This document shows, one piece after another, positions 1 to 13,648 of a stretch of 64,000 nt of DNA. The stretch is from assembly GCA_003864495.1 (NCBI GenBank), contig ML133493.1, positions 3,479,820 through 3,543,819 on the forward strand, in the 5' to 3' direction. Position 1 is the first letter of the stretch. The number at the start of each line of letters is the position of its first letter. The notes under the pieces were generated by a model. The model ran no database searches, had not been told where the DNA came from, and saw nothing but the letters and a program-made list of their open reading frames with translations. Both the position numbers and the translations under genes were made by a program. Source of the stretch: Nemopilema nomurai. Lineage: Eukaryota; Cnidaria; Scyphozoa; Rhizostomeae; Rhizostomatidae.

Positions 1-97
1 TGTGATAGATCTATAATTGTTATTTTTGCAGAATTTTTTCATACCTTTTTGTTGATACATGAACTGAAATGTCAAGAGAATGCTATGTTTCTTTCAG

Positions 98-3000
98 CTA
101 TTCTTTCTGGAATTCTGAGACAGCCGTTTGTATACGAAAACGGACCGAAGTAAGTGCTCGTCTTGATTGTCCAATATACCTTGTTTATATGTGCAATATG
201 ATTTGGTATCTTTTGAAGGTTTGCCAATCCCTTAAGAAGAAATGATGGGACGTACATTGGCATCTTGCGTGCATGTATCCTTTACTTATGATTCTATATG
301 CTAAATGTTAAAGATTGCTATTCCACAAAAAACAAGTATTCTGGAAGAGACTTACCTCTGAACTTTAGCAATGATATTGCTAATGAAAAGAAGGCTCTGG
401 TGAGATAATCGACGAGATTTCAGTTTCACAGAAGTCTTTTTTAACCGGAAGCGAAAATTTTATCAGATAAATTAAACCCTTTCTGGATCCTCTAAATGCA
501 ACCAGCAGAGAAAAGTTTGTCAATAAAAGAACGGAGGGATCTAAACCTGTTAGAATTTTTATTCATGGCGATTAATGACAAATAATCTAATTAACACATG
601 TGGATCTAGAAGAAAAACAATTGACCTGAGAAATTAATTCATAAACTTGTTTTGCCAGAAGACAGACTCTTCAATGATGCTAATCATGCAAGATACCAGA
701 ACCAGGATAATGACGCAAGGCTTTTCAGTTATTTGCCGGAAACAACAAAAAACTATAGTGCATTTAGCAGATTTGCATAATTTTCAATGTTTTGGATAAT
801 TAAACAAACCTGTTTTTAATTGTACAATGTATTTGGAAAATATTCACTTATTATTTAACAGAGAATAGTCATGTCTCGTAGATTTGTTAACAACCGTCAT
901 CATTATTTTTGGTATAACCATTTTTGAAAGCTTAACAAAGTTGTTGCATGGGCTGCGACGCCGGTCGAAAAGAGGAGGAGCCAAGGGACATTTTAACAAT
1001 CATGACAGAAGATTTTTGAAAAAGTTATATTGTTTTACAAAATGTGTTCTGGTTCAAAACATTAAGAGCTATTCACGTTCATGCTATTTTGTTCTAGATA
1101 TTTGAACTTTGCTAAAATTGGAGCTGTCTTAGGACACGAGCTTCTTCATGGCTTTGATAGCGATGGTAAGTAAATGTAAATTAATTTATTAAAAGGTGGC
1201 GAGACGAGAGTTTGCAAAAGAAGAACAAATTAATTCGTTGATGCAGAAGTAAGGTCTCCTTATGATAGTAATTGATTTGCTGTGCTAAATATCGTTCCTC
1301 GTTTAAAAAGGACTTGCAAAGGGCTGATTCTAGTCACTGGCGCATTATTATAATTCGATTATTTTGATGGCGCAAGATGAGATTTGGACCAAAAGCAAAG
1401 GAAGAAAAAGATACTAGCAACGAGCTTTTTGTTGAACCAAACTCAACTTTAATAAATTTCACACCAATGTGAAGTTTGACATAACTATCCAGAGCACCTG
1501 GATCTCTTCCTTGGTTTTTTATTGTAAATCAACTATACAGGTGTTATTTCTTGTTTGCTATACGAAGGTTTCAAGCCAGAAATAAACCAGGAAATTAACT
1601 GGCTTTCGATACTATGCTAGCATCTAGGCTATGGGGTCTAACTAATTTCCAATCATTTTTCAGGCAGGTATTATGACAAGACTGGCCAGATCGCGCCCTG
1701 GTGGACCCCTGCGTCCGCACGTGGCTTTCAAATCAGAGAAAGGTGTTTGATAAGCCAGTACGACCGATATGTTGTTGCTGGTTTGAATGTGAGTTTTGCA
1801 AGTTATTATTTTGGCACTGATCGGCCAGATGTTTATAAAGCTTTAGTTAAATGTAACTATGGAGCTTGAAAACCGGAGAAACGGATAACTAATGCTAAAT
1901 ATGTTAGGAAGTGGCTCCGAAGAGGTGTTATGACAGGTAAAAGGCGCTGGATCTTACTACTTAACTTCAAGTTTGGTGGAGGCATGTCAAGGTATTAATT
2001 TGTGTAATCCAACTTTATTTGGCAAGCAACGCTTCCGTGAAACGCTCCAAAATAACACACGATTTCGCAACCATATGAAAGCAAAGATTCCATTTAAACC
2101 TTTGAACTAAAACAGCTAAAGTTAGACTAACTGTATTTAAAACGTGAAGACAAAGTAAGTCGATGACATAAATAGGCAGTCTGTGATATTCTTTCAAATA
2201 TTTTAGAGAATTGTATCCACCATTGATTAGCAAGCCACAGTGTTTTGAAAATACAAGATTCAGTTAAACCTTTTTCGTACATTTACAGGTTGATGGAAAT
2301 AAAACTTTGAGTGAAAATATCGCAGATAATGCTGGCCTTAAATATGCTTTTCACGTGAGTACGGAAAGATTTTAATATTTGTGTATATTTTGACCTAGAG
2401 CCAATAGCTTCGGATTTGGAGCCAATAGCTTCGGATTGCTTGGTATTTAGTACTAACAAAGCTGTTTCTTGCAATAAAGTTCATGGTACTTCAGAAAATC
2501 CGCTTTTCATTCAGCCAGCAACTAAATTTAATGTTTTCACGTTACGCTTCCTGTTTCTTCTTGTCTCTGGTAACAAAGAGGAAAAATTTGCAAAATGCAA
2601 AAATGCAGAATGGCAAAAGTGTCTGTGTATTTGTATAAGAATGGTTTTGTTTTGAGAAAGAAAGCTAATCTTTAATTAGAAGTAAGTCAAATAGCCTTTT
2701 AAATTGCAGATTGCCGTCAGGTTAATTTCACAAAGCTTTCGAAGTCTGATTTTTCACAATTTAATGAAGCTCGAGGCTTCGTGTTAGTACCAGAAAAATC
2801 TTGTGCTGTATTGATACTGATAGCATGTCCTCCCCGATTATTGATACTAATAGCATGTCCTCCCTAATTATTGATACTGATAGCATGTCCTCCCTAATTA
2901 TTGATACTGATAGCATGTCCTCCTAATTATTGATACTGATAGCATGTCCTCCCTAATTATTGATACTGATAGCATGTCCTCCCTGATTATTGATACTGAT

Positions 3001-4383
3001 AGCATGTCCTCCCTAATTATTGATACTGATAGCATGTCCTCCCTGATTATTGATACTGATAGCATGTCCTCCCTAATTATTGATACTGATAGCATGTCCT
3101 CCCTAATTATTGATACTGATAGCATGTCCTCCCTAATTATTGATACTGATAGCATGTCCTCCCTAATTATTGATACTGATAGCATGTCCTCCCTAATTAT
3201 TGATACTGATAGCATGTCCTCCCTAATTATTGATACTGATAGCATGTCCTCCCCGATTATTGATACTGATAGCATGTCCTCCCTAATTATTGATACTGAT
3301 AGCATGTCCTCCCTGATTATTGATACTGATAGCATGTCCTCCCCGATTATTGATACTGATAGCATGTCCTCCCCGATTATTGATACTGATAGCATGTCCT
3401 CCCCGATTATTGATACTGATAGCATGTCCTCCGCGATTATTGATACTGATAGCATGTCCTCCCGATTATTGATACTGATAGCATGTCCTCCCCGATTATT
3501 GATACTGATAGCATGTCCTCCCGATTATTGATACTGATAGCATGTCCTCCCCGATTATTGATACTGATAGCATGTCCTCCCCGATTATTCCAATAAAATC
3601 GACAATAGCTCAATTAAATATCTACCTTCAATACCACAATCTCCCACCAAGAATACACCTTTCGACTGGTTGGGACAAATCGCATGGTTTTCTCAAAACT
3701 TCCTTCCAGGCGTACAGAAAGTGGGCCGCGAAGAACCCAAGCGAAAGCAAGCCTCCGAATATGAAATCACTCAGCCAAGATCAGTTGTTTTTCATAGGAT
3801 ATGCTCAGGTACGGTTGATATTCCTGCTATTCATCGATTTTAGTGACTGAAAATGGGAACTGACCTCAGAGTGAGCTTCTTTTGCTCCTACAATGATATA
3901 AAACATCGTCGATGCTGACGTAATATAACCCAGGCCTTCTTTTGTTACTGACGTCATGCATGATGTTCTTCAGATGTGGTGCAGGGCAGCAAGCTCATCC
4001 GTTGAACGTTCAATCTTGCAATCAGACATTCACAGCCCAAACAGATACAGGTATGTAATCTATGTTGGTCATCTTAAGGAACAGTCGCAATGACCCTCTT
4101 TTGTTCCAATATGGCTGCATCTAGAACTATACACTCCACCATGCACTTGAAGGCTTCATAGATTGATAAAATTGTTGAAGTCAAATTTCGTATTTTGGAA
4201 ATTTAGCCTCTATTTTTTGTCCCCAATGTGAATTTCTGAACATCGAAATTATTAAGCAAATTTGATTCTCTTGAAATTCACAGGGTTATCGGGTCAGTTA
4301 GCAATTTTCCGGAATTTGGAAAGGCATTCAATTGTCCCAGTGGTAGCGAAATGAACCCTAAAGATAGATGTCTCTTCTGGTGA
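98..4383 (+). CDS. M13 zinc metallopeptidase (neprilysin/ECE-like), C-terminal part
   Basis: This is the 3' end of an M13 ectopeptidase; the family are type II membrane enzymes that cleave small extracellular peptides. Seven exons read in continuous phase: 98-149, 1098-1165, 1664-1788, 2289-2354, 3710-3808, 3974-4050 and 4284-4383 (stop). They give about 195 residues. Family hallmarks are visible. The zinc motif GHELLHGFDSDG (HExxH) is in the second exon. ENIADNAG, whose Glu is the third zinc ligand, is in the fourth. AYRKW follows, and the chain ends in CLFW, matching the conserved C-terminal CxxW. All junctions are GT-AG. The start, membrane anchor and most of the N-terminal half lie left of the window. 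The 1.35-kb intron before AYRKW contains a large minisatellite. Whether it is neprilysin or endothelin-converting enzyme cannot be decided from this part. Confidence 0.93.
2810..3589. repeat. 30-bp minisatellite, about 26 copies
   Basis: The unit AGCATGTCCTCC followed by (C/T)(C/T)(A/G)ATTATTGATACTGAT is repeated about 26 times head to tail. Most units are exactly 30 bp, and three or so are 29 bp through loss of one C. Variants are ordered: CTAATTATT and CTGATTATT units fill the left and centre, CCGATTATT units the right end. It lies wholly inside an intron of the M13 peptidase gene. Because 30 is a multiple of 3 and the unit lacks stops in several frames, it makes long spurious open frames on both strands. 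Confidence 0.97.
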
Positions 4384-6942
4384 AGTTTGAAGTTATACGG
4401 CGGTTTTTCACTATTATATACCAGACCTTTATATATTTTCAAACAATTTTTGATTGAAATCTTTACATATCATCGTAGTTTAACACTAGAGAAGTAGTGG
4501 CCCAAATACGGTCCAAGGTGGGTTTTTTAGAATGATAATATAACAGTTGCAAGCACGTCGAGTACCTCCACACCTGGGGAGCGACCAGGCGGGACCTGGG
4601 GGAAATGTTGGTACCCTTTTTTCTGGGAACAGGGTGCTAGGAGCGTCGCGATTGGTGTTGAATGAAAGTAAGTGGTGCCGGTCCTCATCAGGCGGGAAAA
4701 GGAATGGTATAAAAAGAGTTCATACTATAGTCACAATGCAATACAATATCATTCCTCACTGGGCCATTTTGAAATCGGTTTTTACATGGCTACGATGCCA
4801 TATGTGTGTTTTATTTGCACAGAGAGTTCTTATTATTCTGTGTGTAGTTATTTTGCTATGATTATATTCGTCAGTGAATTAATGATGTTTTGAGCCACTT
4901 TTACATTTTTCGTAGCAGCGTGGCAATGTTTTGTAATTATAATGTAAGAAATTTGTTTCTCTTGTTGTACCAGTATGAACTGCAGAAAACAGGGAGTATA
5001 AACCAGGGTTTTGGTCAATCGTGATGTCAAAGACATTTTAGAGCATTTGAACTGTATTTGTAACTGCGACTTATTCTTCGAAAGAATTTCAATTCACTTC
5101 AACCTTCCGTCTTTTGGTGTTGGTTTTTTGGTAAACACTTTCTATCTACGCACATCAAAGTTTTTCAACTAACATGCAGACAGACCTTAATATTCCTTTA
5201 TATCAAAAATTTTATTGTGGTGCAGTACGAAACTTTCAATCTATACATGAAAAGACTTGATGGGTATTTGTATGACTTAAGAGTATCGGAATTCAAATGA
5301 ATAAAAACTGATGGTTGGTCCAAATAACGCATCCTGCCGATGCCATGACATACCCTTCATACTCCCTAATGAAGTGAAACACTAAGCAAACAATTTCGAA
5401 ACAATATATACAGTTTTCACCATTTAGTTATTGTTATTGCAATTTTTGCAAGCAACACAAATGAAGCCTTTGGTACCATATTGCTCAAACCAATCCGCTG
5501 GTAGGGGTGCATACCCCTTGGTGTGGGCAACCCTCTCTTAAAAACATGCAACCCCACACGTGTACAGCTGTGACTATGTTATTAAGTCCCATTTTGCCAC
5601 TTGAAGTTGTACAGTGGTAGTAGTTCGATTAAACAACAGTTCTACGGTGGACGAGTAAAAGAAGATTTCCCAGATTCCATTGCCGGTCAAGCCCCTCGTG
5701 TTTCTCTCTCCTCATCTATTTCTCTTGGCAAAACGCTGGTAGTGCTAACAATGAATCCTTCGACATGGGAAAGTTTTCTATGAGCGAACGAAGAAGTCAT
5801 TTCCCTCTTGGGAATGTTCTCTTTCAAATTTGGGCAACCTGCTTCTAGTAGATGCACAAGTCAGATACCTTAGAAATGCTTTATTGCGCATGTAACAAGT
5901 CGCAATAATGGATTAAACATAAATTTTGAGACAAAGAAGCAGGATTTGAATGCTTGGATATTACCAAACATATACTGGAAAGCAGGGAGAGACTGTTTTC
6001 CATTTGCTTTCCAGGTGACGAAGTGGGTGGTAAAGCCTAAATGTAAGTTGTTTTGTTTGGAAATTTGTTTACTTCTCGTGTAGGCTGACTGTTTTGTTTA
6101 CTTCTCGAGTAGCTTCCAATTGGTGTTCTACGTGAAACATTTAGCCTCGTCGCGGGCTCTGTGCACAGTTAACTGGTATAAAAAGGTAGAATATAATTTC
6201 GTATAAGCTACACAGTAACAGCCATTTATCATTTTATGTCTTGTGAGGCAAGAAGGGGGTTGATTTTTGGTAACAAGAGTTGATAACAAGCACGGATGAT
6301 AACAAGCAGATTGCCTTTAAAGTCAGTACTTTACCAAACCATTCACAGGTGCTTACGTAAGCGATTCGTACTGACTTCATATCGTTAAAATCGTTTACAG
6401 CAGCAGTTCACAGGGAAGCCTCCTAGAGTCTACGCTAGGCCAAAGTTTGCGCGCCAAATTTAGGTTAGTGGGGCCTCCACGGAGACCCTTCTTCAGTCAG
6501 CATGCTCAAAGAGGCTCAAATCGAGTTTTTGCAATTCTAAAAACCTTGTAAAACATATTTAATATACAATATTAGTGTGAATGTTTTTTAATGGTATGTG
6601 AACAGAAATCGGGCTACTGTAAAAATAAATTTTATCAAAATGAGACAAAATCTTCAAGGAAACAAATACCTATTCAGTTCAAAACTGGAAAACCTAATGT
6701 CTAACATAAGTAGTATTTGTGCTTCAAGTGAAGAAACTCAAAACTGAAACAGAGCTTTGAGACGCAAAAAAAATTATTTTGAGACGGTAGGAAAAATGTA
6801 AGTTCTTTAAAGATCTCGGCCATTTCGTCCCATAAAAAGCACCGATTCAAAATTTGTCGCTTTTTGGCACAAGTGAAAGAATAAACAGTGACATCCACTA
6901 TGGGCAACCGAGTCCGTTCGACTGAGGATCACCACTCTCAAG
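4384..6942. other. Intergenic region between two convergent genes
   Basis: No coding exon could be supported here. The left part should hold the 3' UTR of the M13 gene; an AATAAA at 5300-5305 is a possible poly(A) signal but is unproven. A short direct duplication (TTTGTTTACTTCTCG) occurs near 6065 and 6100. The rest looks like unique AT-rich sequence. Confidence 0.5.
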
Positions 6943-9900
6943 TCAAGAAGGAGTATTGTTAAGAGGCTTGAGGAACTCTTTCCAGATGTCTTCACTTGTG
7001 GCCAATGGGCTTATGGAGTTCTTAATGATATCCGCCAATAGAACGGCGGCAGTCTGCAAAACAGATAAAACGCTGTTAATAAACACCAGAATTTACCAGA
7101 TTCTTGGAACTGATATGTGGCTTGCTACGATTTATTGTTGTCATCTAAACCATCGCCAAACTTTGTGAGAAACTATAAAACAGCTTTCTGCCTGTTCCTA
7201 CGAGCGTATACGAGCAACATCGATACAGTCTTTGGTATAGACTCGTTTTCAGGCGTTCGATCATAAAATAGAGTATGCCACCAACTTTTGCAAGTGAGGT
7301 GCCTTATTTATTCCGCTTCACGCCTGTTCGGAATTCTGTAATTATTCTTTAAATTTGTCTTTTTTTCTCAAGCCTTTGTAGGACCCTTCACAGAAATTTG
7401 TACTAAAAAATACACCCGGAGACCGCGCTTTGTGGCAAAAAAGACAATGAATGTTGATGCAGGCATTGTTCAACTGGTCCCAAAAGTTATGTTTAGATAA
7501 CTGCCAGCAAAACTGCCTTACCGGAAGGCCCTGGAGGCACGGGCCCCCGTTTATAAAAAGTGCAAATATTGCCCTTTTGTATCATTATGATGTATAACCA
7601 TTGTTACTGAAAAAGAACGTTCGTGTCATTTTTTTCCATTCTGAAAAACCACCCTCATTCTAAATTGTGTTCGACAGCTGTGTTATAGAATGCTTGAAAT
7701 GACAAACCCTCTCGGTGAAATGCTCCATGTACTTTTGCTCTATTTTTGACTCCTCAAGTATTTTCAACTTCCTTTTCAGAAATTCTTTCGCTTTTATTTC
7801 TGAAGCTTTCTCTCTAAACAAAGAATGGGAATGTTTATACAGTGCAGCATTTGAATGCTATACAAAATAACGACATCAAGAACGAGCTTTTAAAGATCTT
7901 GTGAAATTTTCCAACCAACTTATCTAAAAAAGCCCATTTCATAATTACTTTTGATGTCAACATTGTTGCTTCTTGTAATACGGGCTGAATGTATTCGCTA
8001 CGATAGTATAATTACATGCTTTATCTAAAATTATTTAACCATTCACATTTTTATATTGTTACTCGCGGGGGCTGAACTGGACGATTGGAATGTGAACCTT
8101 GATCCTTTTGAATATCGTTCAAAACACTGCAATTCGAAGTCTAAATTTAATCACATTATTAATGCTAAAATTGATAATCACGCATTATTTTTTATGGTTC
8201 ACTTGAAGAAAACCATTAAAAAACCAGAAAGGCTCATCTATTGATCTTTGGCTAGCAGAAGTGTAACTTGCGTTTGCAAAGTGACAACAACACTTTTGCA
8301 GGTGACAGCCATTTCAATAAGTAATAAAAGTTATGGAACACAATGTTTGCCGCAAACTTGTTACAACAGAAGAATTTATATAGAGTACCTTTTAACTGTT
8401 GAACAGATTTATTAAAAAATTGTTAAAGATGGTAAGAAAGAGTTAAAACTTTGGCCTAGAGAATAATTTTCTGGTTATAAAAAGTCTGTAGTGTGTCCAA
8501 TGATGGGTAAGAAACAGCGAAAAAACAGTGTGGTCGGACAATGAACCAAAACACAAGAAAAGTTTCTTTCACCTTACTTCTTCATTTAACTAGTTAACTA
8601 GGCTAAAATGTATACAAATTTAAATTAATCAATTTATTTTTTGAATCACTGGGCAATCAAGAGCGTTTTTTGGTGGGGGAAGCTTTGGAGCCCGCTTACA
8701 AATCAATTGAAAACCCTGTTTTGTTGAGACAGAAAGAGTGGCTTGGATTCGCAACCTTCTAAAAGAGGGTATGTATTGACGGTGAATGGTCACAGGGCAA
8801 CCTATCATGGCTTTTCGATCCGCAACTGGCCATTTACTCCGTCCTCTCTCAAGAGAATATGAATGTCATTCATATTATTAGCCTTGAAAATCTGCAAAAG
8901 TATACGATGAAAATAATTCTTGAAGGCAGATAGTCATATACGCGCTATTGTCATCATGACTGTTTAAAGCATCGTAAGCCAAACTAAAGAGCATGGCCAC
9001 CGAAGCTTTCCGAGGGAGCACCCACTTAGCCTCTAACTTTTGACTCAGCTGCCTGCCTCCTACCGCACCTGTCTAACTCATTCATTCCATAACTTGGTAT
9101 CGATTTCCCCGCATCATCACATGTGCGTTTCTAATCACAGTTTCTCTTGTAATGTAGAGCATTGGCAAAATATTACTTAGTACAACGAGATTTCTGAACA
9201 GTACCACAATGTTCGGTTGGCAAAAACTACAATACCTTTGCATCTTTTTGTCAGTTGCATCTTCAATTACTGCCCGAGATACCTAGAAGTAACAGACTGG
9301 AACCGTTAAAAAGTCCATTACTAGGTATGACATGGATTATAATTTGACTAGGTTAATTTACAACCACGGCATCGAACTAGCTTTGAAAGAGTAAACCTAG
9401 AAGAACTGCAAGACGGACTTAAAAAGGCGACTTCAGTTAGCCTCTTAGCATTAATGTGCCTTGACTATTAAGATTTGAGGGGCGTTCAGAAAAAAAGTGA
9501 CCAACAATACTTTTTTGACCAACTTTTTCTCCACAGAAATTTGTTTCAAATTTGGTCCAAATTGACAAGTAACATTACGTTCCCCATTGCATGACCAACT
9601 TTCTAACTGTTTTTCCAGACATTTACTGGGACGCGTCGGCCCCAAGCCCCCCCCCCCCCCCCGCCCCTATTTTGGTTTTAATTGACAAATCAACGTTCTT
9701 CAACACCTGACTTTTCGAAGAACTTACAACACATCATAACCTTCTAGTGTTTTCGATCTGCCACTAGCTATTTATAATCTCAGCTTTTGGCTATTTTCCG
9801 ACGTTTGCATACTTTGAGGAGTATCGGAAGAAAAAGTACCTAAAGTATGAAAAAACTGATTCCACTTCTTCCAGCTATTGTGAAGCTTTGTACCACAAAG

Positions 9901-11212
9901 CACTTGTTCACAACTTCTTTCTTAGTTACTACTGCGAATTTTGGACATCTAAATCTTTCCATAGCCAAAAACATTTGCATACAAAGATAACATTGACAAC
10001 ACAGTCTAATAAGATTACCTTTTTTAGATGTAAGTTCATATTTTCAACTTTCAGCTTCTCTACCTGATATTTCCAACCGACTGGGTACTGGGCATTTCCT
10101 GTCAAGTGAAAGTAAAGAGTACAAGCTTAAGATTAAAACTCTCAATTCTAGCAAAGCAGACCGCTTAATGTACGATTCACAAAAGCTGTCAAGTCCTTAC
10201 AAACGAAGGCTGCGACCATTCTGCAACAAGCCAATAGGCTGGTTTTCTCATTTAGGCCATTTAACTAAGTACTGAGAAGATCAAGTTAAGTGCCACTTCT
10301 TGAAAATTAGATTACGATAAACAAGACCGAATCTGGACAAAAAGATCATTCAGACAAGGGTAACCCTAGCGACCGGCTGTCTGCTGTATGATGGAAACCC
10401 CCCTCCCCAGGCAAAGCGCTAACATACCGGGCACCAAAAACCCCTTGTCCGTGCCTCGAGTTTAGCTTTTCTTGTGTCAAGATCAATCCGTTCTCTAACT
10501 TATTTCGGCGACTTTTTTAGATTAAGCACAAAAACAGACTACAATGTTTACCTGAAAACGATTCCATGTCTTCGATTTTATCATTTTTGTTTGCCTTCTT
10601 TTGTCGGTTTCTCAGCTGTATAATCTTCTTGTCACAGAATGAAATAAGCTCCGTTGGTTCCTCTGAAATAAAAAGGTTTTGAAAATTGAACTGAAAAGCT
10701 ACATCTCTGATCACATAACAACATGCGCATGCTCAACTCATTTTGGCTTCCCTACAAGTGGAATAAAGCTTATGGTATATTTTTAATCAATGCAACCAAT
10801 TACATACTTTAATTGCAGCAGACAACTTGTTCACAGTTGTTCAGCTGAACTCCTTTAAATTTCCTTGTTCCTCTATGTGTAAGACTCATGTCTAGACGTC
10901 TTTGCAATCAACAACTTACTGATGTCCCACATGGTTGCTCAATACAGTATAGAAGTTAACTGGTAATATCTACACATTATAAGATATATCCTCACACATA
11001 ATAGCATCAGAAAGTCTGAGATACAATCTAGTTGAACCGTGAAATATACAACTTGTCTCTTCTCTTCTACGGAATCACGTGCATAAACATTCAATAGGCA
11101 AACAGTTCCTCACCCTCGTTCGGCTCTAGAGTGACTCCATTTGCTTCTTCACAACCAATTTTAATCTTATGTATCAGGTTACGACAAAAAGCATCAGATT
11201 CCATGCCATTTG
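6943..11212 (-). CDS. Small coiled-coil protein of unknown identity, multi-exon
   Basis: Reading the minus strand, a chain of short exons with good splice signals emerges: 11212-11114, 10662-10552, 10098-10019, 9282-9236, 8891-8838, about 7813/7809-7708 and 7053-6943 (stop). The first four junctions match exactly in phase, as does the join into the last exon. A plausible start Met is at 11204-11202 (MESDAFCRN). The product would be roughly 200 residues, rich in Lys, Glu and Leu. It includes a helical stretch (KAKEFLKRKLKILEESKIEQ) and ends with TAAVLLADIIKNSI and then WKEFLKPL. The 9236 donor leaves phase 2 while the next exon reads in phase 0, so a small exon is probably missing near 8892-9235. 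The exact acceptor of the exon near 7810 is also uncertain. I do not recognise the family. The charge pattern and length would suit a kinetochore or centrosome coiled-coil subunit such as CENP-H, but this is speculation. Confidence 0.6.
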
Positions 11213-11622
11213 CTTAAAAAGAATACAAAATGCACACGTAAGAACATACTATTTAATTTCGGCAATAGGTGCATCTATATATAGTGGCTGACTAGCTGAT
11301 GTTTCAACCATTTACGAAAAACCTAAAGGCACCACGGTAGGTATGGCCTTTTCAGCAGACGAGAGGACCCTTTTCGTAAGATTGGAAGGGGTTCCACTGG
11401 CAAGTTTACCGCTGTCTATACACGAAAGATAATGTAATCCAGGTGGGGGCCTTTGAAAGTGTATCTAATGAAAAGTACGTAATGCCTTACGGAATAACTT
11501 TGGTCAATGCATCAACTTTTTAAAATTCTCTTTACTTTAGATTTAGAGTAGATAAGCTTTAAGCTTTAGAAAAGCTTTTTAGCTTAAAAACATTTCATTG
11601 AAGGCCTTTCCTATGTGTGTTA

Positions 11623-12020
11623 CACGCTTTTTTATAAGGAACCTACCACAAGGCCTAGTTCCAAAAGTTCCTTATTCGTAGACCACAGGTCATCAGATTT
11701 TAGTACCAAAAGTTCCTCAAAAGCTCCTTAATTTCGCTGCACATCAAGAAGCCTTAACACTTAATAGAGAGAGGGGCGAGACAGCATATGCGGAAACTAC
11801 TCGATAAAGCACTTGACACACGAATATCAAACAATCTATGCGAGTATTGGCTGCAAATGAATGGAACGGGCTTTTTAGCTCTTGATGCTTGCAGTTATAA
11901 CAAAATTTCCTAATCGAAAAGCTCCTTAGGGATTTCATTTTTAATTGTATAAGTTCTTTATATAGTTCGGCCTTCTACATGTAGGTTCCTTATAAAGTGG
12001 TTCCTTATAAAAAAAGCGTG
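11623..12020 (-). mobile_element. Mariner-like MITE, intact copy
   Basis: This 398-bp element has terminal inverted repeats CACGC(T)nATAAGGAACC at both ends and is flanked by TA (11621-11622 and 12021-12022), the target duplication of Tc1/mariner elements. It matches, in opposite orientation, the element at 23922-25034 over its whole length. It has no transposase frame, so it would be non-autonomous. The short open frame inside it (around 11744-11938) recurs in the other copy simply because the element is repeated. Confidence 0.85.
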
Positions 12021-13648
12021 TATATTAGGCCAAAAAAACTTGGCATGAGCCCTACTAAAAACAAATAATTGATAAATTGCTTATTAATGTGGACATTCTA
12101 TTGTTTTATTCTATAGTATAAGTACATATAAACCGTATTTTCATTAACTGCTTGATGTCATTCAACTCATTATAGCTTATGATTGCATTAAACAGGGTTC
12201 GATACCTTTACCAATAGATCGTTAAATGATGTCAAAAATATCCACAAAGCCAGGATTTTAAAGACCTAGTTACTGGCGATACCGATGTCCCTATTTCTAA
12301 CCATTTTCACCACTAAAACATATATTAAAAGGATTTTTACACGCACTGCCTCACACTAGGACATATTCTATGCTCTTAATGAAAGAAAGACATGGTTCGC
12401 TCGCGTTGGTATTCAATGATCCTAGAAAGTTTGGCAAAGATGATAAAGAAATATGTTGATTAAGAAACAGAATTACAATTTCCTTTGCATACTTTCGTGC
12501 CACTTTGATTTATTAGTTCAGAATTTGTTTATGTTGACTTTATTGGAGAGGATTAAGATGTCAGCCACAGGCAATATTTGGACACATCTAGATAGGCAAG
12601 GTCCGAAATACTCTAATAACCCAGAATCGATTGTTTATGATGTGGCTTAGAGTTCTCTTTGGGCATCTCGCTTTTTATCGAGTTGCTGCTGAACCTTTTC
12701 ACTAAAATCCCAGCACAAAAATAAAAACTTGGCCAATCGCAAATCTTTAAGCCACATCAAAGCTTATAGGCAGACTTCGAAACTTCCTAGCATTCATCAA
12801 AACAAAGCTTTTACCAAAACTTCATTATGGCGCTAGTGATAAAGTTAAGACGTCTTCCTTTCGGGGCTAAATCAATCCGAAATGTGGCTAGAGATGAGCC
12901 AAAATACTGCATAGTCTTTTCCTTTTACTAAAGCGCAAGTATGATATTAAAAGCGCAATTAAAGGCTTCTTAGATAAAACAAGGTCGTTGTGATGGAGAG
13001 TCGAAAATCAAATGCAATCATCAGTTTGAAGCAGAATTGGAAGTGATATTCAATGCAATCCCGGATGTCATTATTGTCTGTCTCTGGATTCTATTAACTT
13101 TGGTAATTTGGTGTCACTTTTGTCACTGGATGGCATTACTTTCGTCATCAAATATCATAGGCCTAAAAAACAGAGCGATATTCGAAAAGCAAACTACATT
13201 AATTGAAGATGCATCAACAAATAATATGGGTTGCGCTAGCAAAATGATAAGCGAAGCACAGGAACCTGGAAAGGAAAAGAACTAACAAAGAAAAATAATC
13301 AGAAAACAACACAACTAAGAAAGTAAAAGATCTATGAACAGTAAACATAGCAAAAGAACTAATAATGCAAAAAAGCAAAACAAAACAAAAATTAAAAGAA
13401 CTACGAAAGTGTAAAAACTAAGAACACAGAAATCCTTCGTAAGAAATCCTGTTGCCTTAAACTTTTCACTTTCCTCAATCCTATCCAGTGTTGGGGCTGC
13501 GATGGCCCTCCTGGTGTGGGCAGTCCTCTCTCATTCAACAGGTCCTCTGCACATTGCCATGGAGCTGCGATGGCTCCCCTGTGCAATCGGTAAAAGAGAG
13601 GGGCAGTGCGGATAAATGGCTTGGCCTGGAGTGCTGGCTTGAAAGCAT

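Noticed and set aside
2898..3531. Long open frames on both strands (MSSLIIDTDS and MLSVSIIRED repeats)
   Set aside because: They are products of the 30-bp minisatellite inside an intron; the frame is open on both strands at once, which indicates repetition and not coding.
2810..3589. CRISPR-like regular repeat
   Set aside because: The units are directly contiguous with no unique spacers, and the genome is eukaryotic.
13037..13285. 82-codon frame with a hydrophobic segment (VIIVCLWILLTLVIW)
   Set aside because: It has no ATG start and no splice context or homologue that I recognise.
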